The translations under genes and the position numbers were made by a program. DNA of 64,000 bases. It comes from an uncultured Erythrobacter sp. (lineage in GTDB: Bacteria; Pseudomonadota; Alphaproteobacteria; Sphingomonadales; Sphingomonadaceae). This document shows, piece by piece, positions 62,824 to 64,000 of this stretch. Position 1 is the first letter of the stretch, and each line of letters starts with the position of its first letter. The DNA is taken from positions 310,001 to 374,000 of the forward strand of contig NZ_CANLMB010000001.1 in assembly GCF_947492365.1 (NCBI RefSeq). The letters run 5' to 3'. Under the pieces are notes generated by a model. That model was given only the letters and a program-made list of their open reading frames with translations, had not been told where the DNA came from and searched no databases.

Positions 62824-62884
62824 GTGAATAGCAAGCGAGCCTTGCTTGCCCCGCCGCAAAGCCCCCGCTAACCGCGAAAGCACG

Positions 62885-64000
62885 ATGCAGTATATCTCCA
62901 CCCGCGGCGCAGCGCCCGCACTCGACTTTGAAGGCGCAACTCTGGCAGGCCTTGCCTCTGATGGCGGGCTGTATTTGCCGCGCGAATGGCCGCGTCTGAG
63001 CGAGACGGACATCCGCGCGCTACGCGGGCTTTCCTACGCGCAACTTGCTGTGCGGATCATGCGGCCATTTGTTGCGGGCAGCCTGAGCGATGATGAGCTC
63101 GAAGCCTTGTGCGAGGCGGTCTATGGCGATTTCGGCCACAGCGCGGTCACGCCGCTGGTCCAGCTGAACGAGACGCATTGGTTGCTGGAGCTGTTCCACG
63201 GCCCGACGCTCGCGTTCAAGGATGTCGCGCTCCAGATGCTCGGCCATCTGTTCGAGACTTTTCTGGCGCGGCGCGGCGAGCGGCTCACCATCGTTGGCGC
63301 GACCAGCGGCGACACCGGCTCGGCAGCAATCAATGCGGTGGCGGGGCGCGAGCGGGTCGAGATATTCATGCTCCACCCCAATGGCCGTGTCAGCGACGTT
63401 CAGCGCCGCCAGATGACGACAGTGCGCGCGCCCAATGTCCACAACCTCGCGATTGATGGCAGCTTCGATGATGCGCAGAGCCATGTGAAGGCGATCTTTG
63501 CCGATAAGAGCGTGACCGGCACTCTGCGGATCGGGGCGGTTAACTCGATCAACTGGGCGCGGCTGATGGCGCAAGTGGTCTATTATTTCTACTCCGCGCT
63601 CCAGCTCGGCGCGCCGGATCGCAAGGTCGCTTACAGCGTGCCGACCGGCAATTTCGGCGATGTGTTCGCAGGCTATGTCGCGGCGCAGATGGGACTGCCG
63701 ATTGAACGGCTGATCGTTGCCACCAATGTCAACGACATCCTCCACCGCGCTTTGGGTGAGGGCGATTATTCGACCGGCGAGACGACCGCGACGATCACCC
63801 CGTCGATGGACATTCAGGTCAGCTCGAATTTCGAGCGGTTGCTGTTCGATTGCGGCGGGCGCGACGGAATGGCTTTGGGCGAGCAGATGCGCAGCTTTGA
63901 ACAGGCGCGCGCAATGCAGCTCACTGGCGCTCAGCGCGAAGGCGCAGCGGCGCTCTTCACCAGCGCGCGTGCGGACCAGGATGAAACCGCGCGGGCGCTG
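62885..64000 (+). CDS. thrC: Threonine synthase, 3' end missing
   Basis: The gene starts at the ATG at 62885 (MQYISTRGAAPALDFEGATL) and runs off the window after 372 codons. The PLP lysine is in GPTLAFKDVALQMLGHLFE, followed by IVGATSGDTGSAAINAV and IGAVNSINWARLMAQ with VAYSVPTGNFGDVFAGY. It is the last enzyme of threonine synthesis (O-phosphohomoserine to threonine). It follows surf1 by 61 bases, as in related genomes. Confidence 0.97.
   Translation, partial: MQYISTRGAAPALDFEGATLAGLASDGGLYLPREWPRLSETDIRALRGLSYAQLAVRIMRPFVAGSLSDDELEALCEAVYGDFGHSAVTPLVQLNETHWLLELFHGPTLAFKDVALQMLGHLFETFLARRGERLTIVGATSGDTGSAAINAVAGRERVEIFMLHPNGRVSDVQRRQMTTVRAPNVHNLAIDGSFDDAQSHVKAIFADKSVTGTLRIGAVNSINWARLMAQVVYYFYSALQLGAPDRKVAYSVPTGNFGDVFAGYVAAQMGLPIERLIVATNVNDILHRALGEGDYSTGETTATITPSMDIQVSSNFERLLFDCGGRDGMALGEQMRSFEQARAMQLTGAQREGAAALFTSARADQDETARAL

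Noticed and set aside
62826-62850. Small stem GCAAG-N5-CTTGC before thrC
   Set aside because: The stem is five base pairs without a T-run, so it is neither a convincing terminator nor an attenuator. No leader peptide rich in Thr/Ile codons is present.

Overview
The window looks like ordinary chromosome of a Sphingomonadales bacterium, most likely Erythrobacteraceae (Erythrobacter, Porphyrobacter or Altererythrobacter type). The evidence is high G+C, dense coding, many start/stop overlaps, TonB-dependent outer-membrane uptake, a short-form HisG, a K+-independent H+-pyrophosphatase, and several gene orders typical of this order: infA-maf-rng-yacG-tRNA-Phe, hisG-hisD-nusB-thiL, and coxB-coxA-ctaB-ctaG-coxC-DUF983-surf1-thrC. 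I see no rRNA, insertion sequence, integrase, phage gene or CRISPR array. Assignments come from motif recognition; no database search was run.

Layout. 1-6.1 kb: a GT2 glycosyltransferase cut by the left edge, a DMT exporter, glmS and a GGDEF-EAL c-di-GMP enzyme. 6.1-12.5 kb: a de novo purine strand (purC ... purS-purQ) interrupted by a caspase-like protein and an M16 peptidase, then tRNA-Phe. 12.6-14.6 kb: yacG, a short RNase E/G, maf, infA. 14.9-21.5 kb: a TonB-dependent receptor with an unusual low-complexity insert, an alpha/beta hydrolase, a wax-ester/diacylglycerol acyltransferase with a histone-H1-like tail, and a flavoprotein. 21.5-32.8 kb: uvrC, a DUF6445-like protein, indoleamine dioxygenase divergent from an Lrp/AsnC regulator, sodB, a carotenoid oxygenase and a universal stress protein sharing an FNR-type site, tesB, and a JmjC-like/acetyltransferase pair. 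33-38.6 kb: hppA, thiL, nusB, hisD, hisG. 38.7-49.1 kb: mixed enzymes, Nudix-BolA, a DnaJ-domain protein, an orphan cobS, a class A PBP and two hotdog thioesterases. 49.25-51.3 kb: a small three-gene cassette. 51.3-56.1 kb: a reverse-strand run pyrE-pdxJ-(membrane protein)-acpS-lepB-DUF3089-ruvX plus a 35-residue membrane peptide. 56.3-62.8 kb: the aa3-type cytochrome c oxidase operon with its assembly factors, followed by thrC, which runs off the right edge.

The best candidate for an undescribed system is 49.25-51.3 kb. A 56-residue peptide gene with a strong Shine-Dalgarno ends in seven prolines plus GIF. It is followed at once by two translationally linked genes for proteins I do not recognise. 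One has a cupin-like HxH...H set; the other looks like a distant relative lacking those histidines. This resembles a RiPP-type precursor plus modifying enzymes. A perfect 23-bp tandem duplication at the junction creates a 7-codon upstream ORF.

Other signals worth checking: an apparent AUA start for thiL placed five bases after a perfect GAGGTG, a long terminator-like hairpin inside the start of the DUF983 gene, a perfect TTGAT-N4-ATCAA site, the H1-like tail on the lipid acyltransferase, and two conserved-looking mini-genes (35 and 41 codons).
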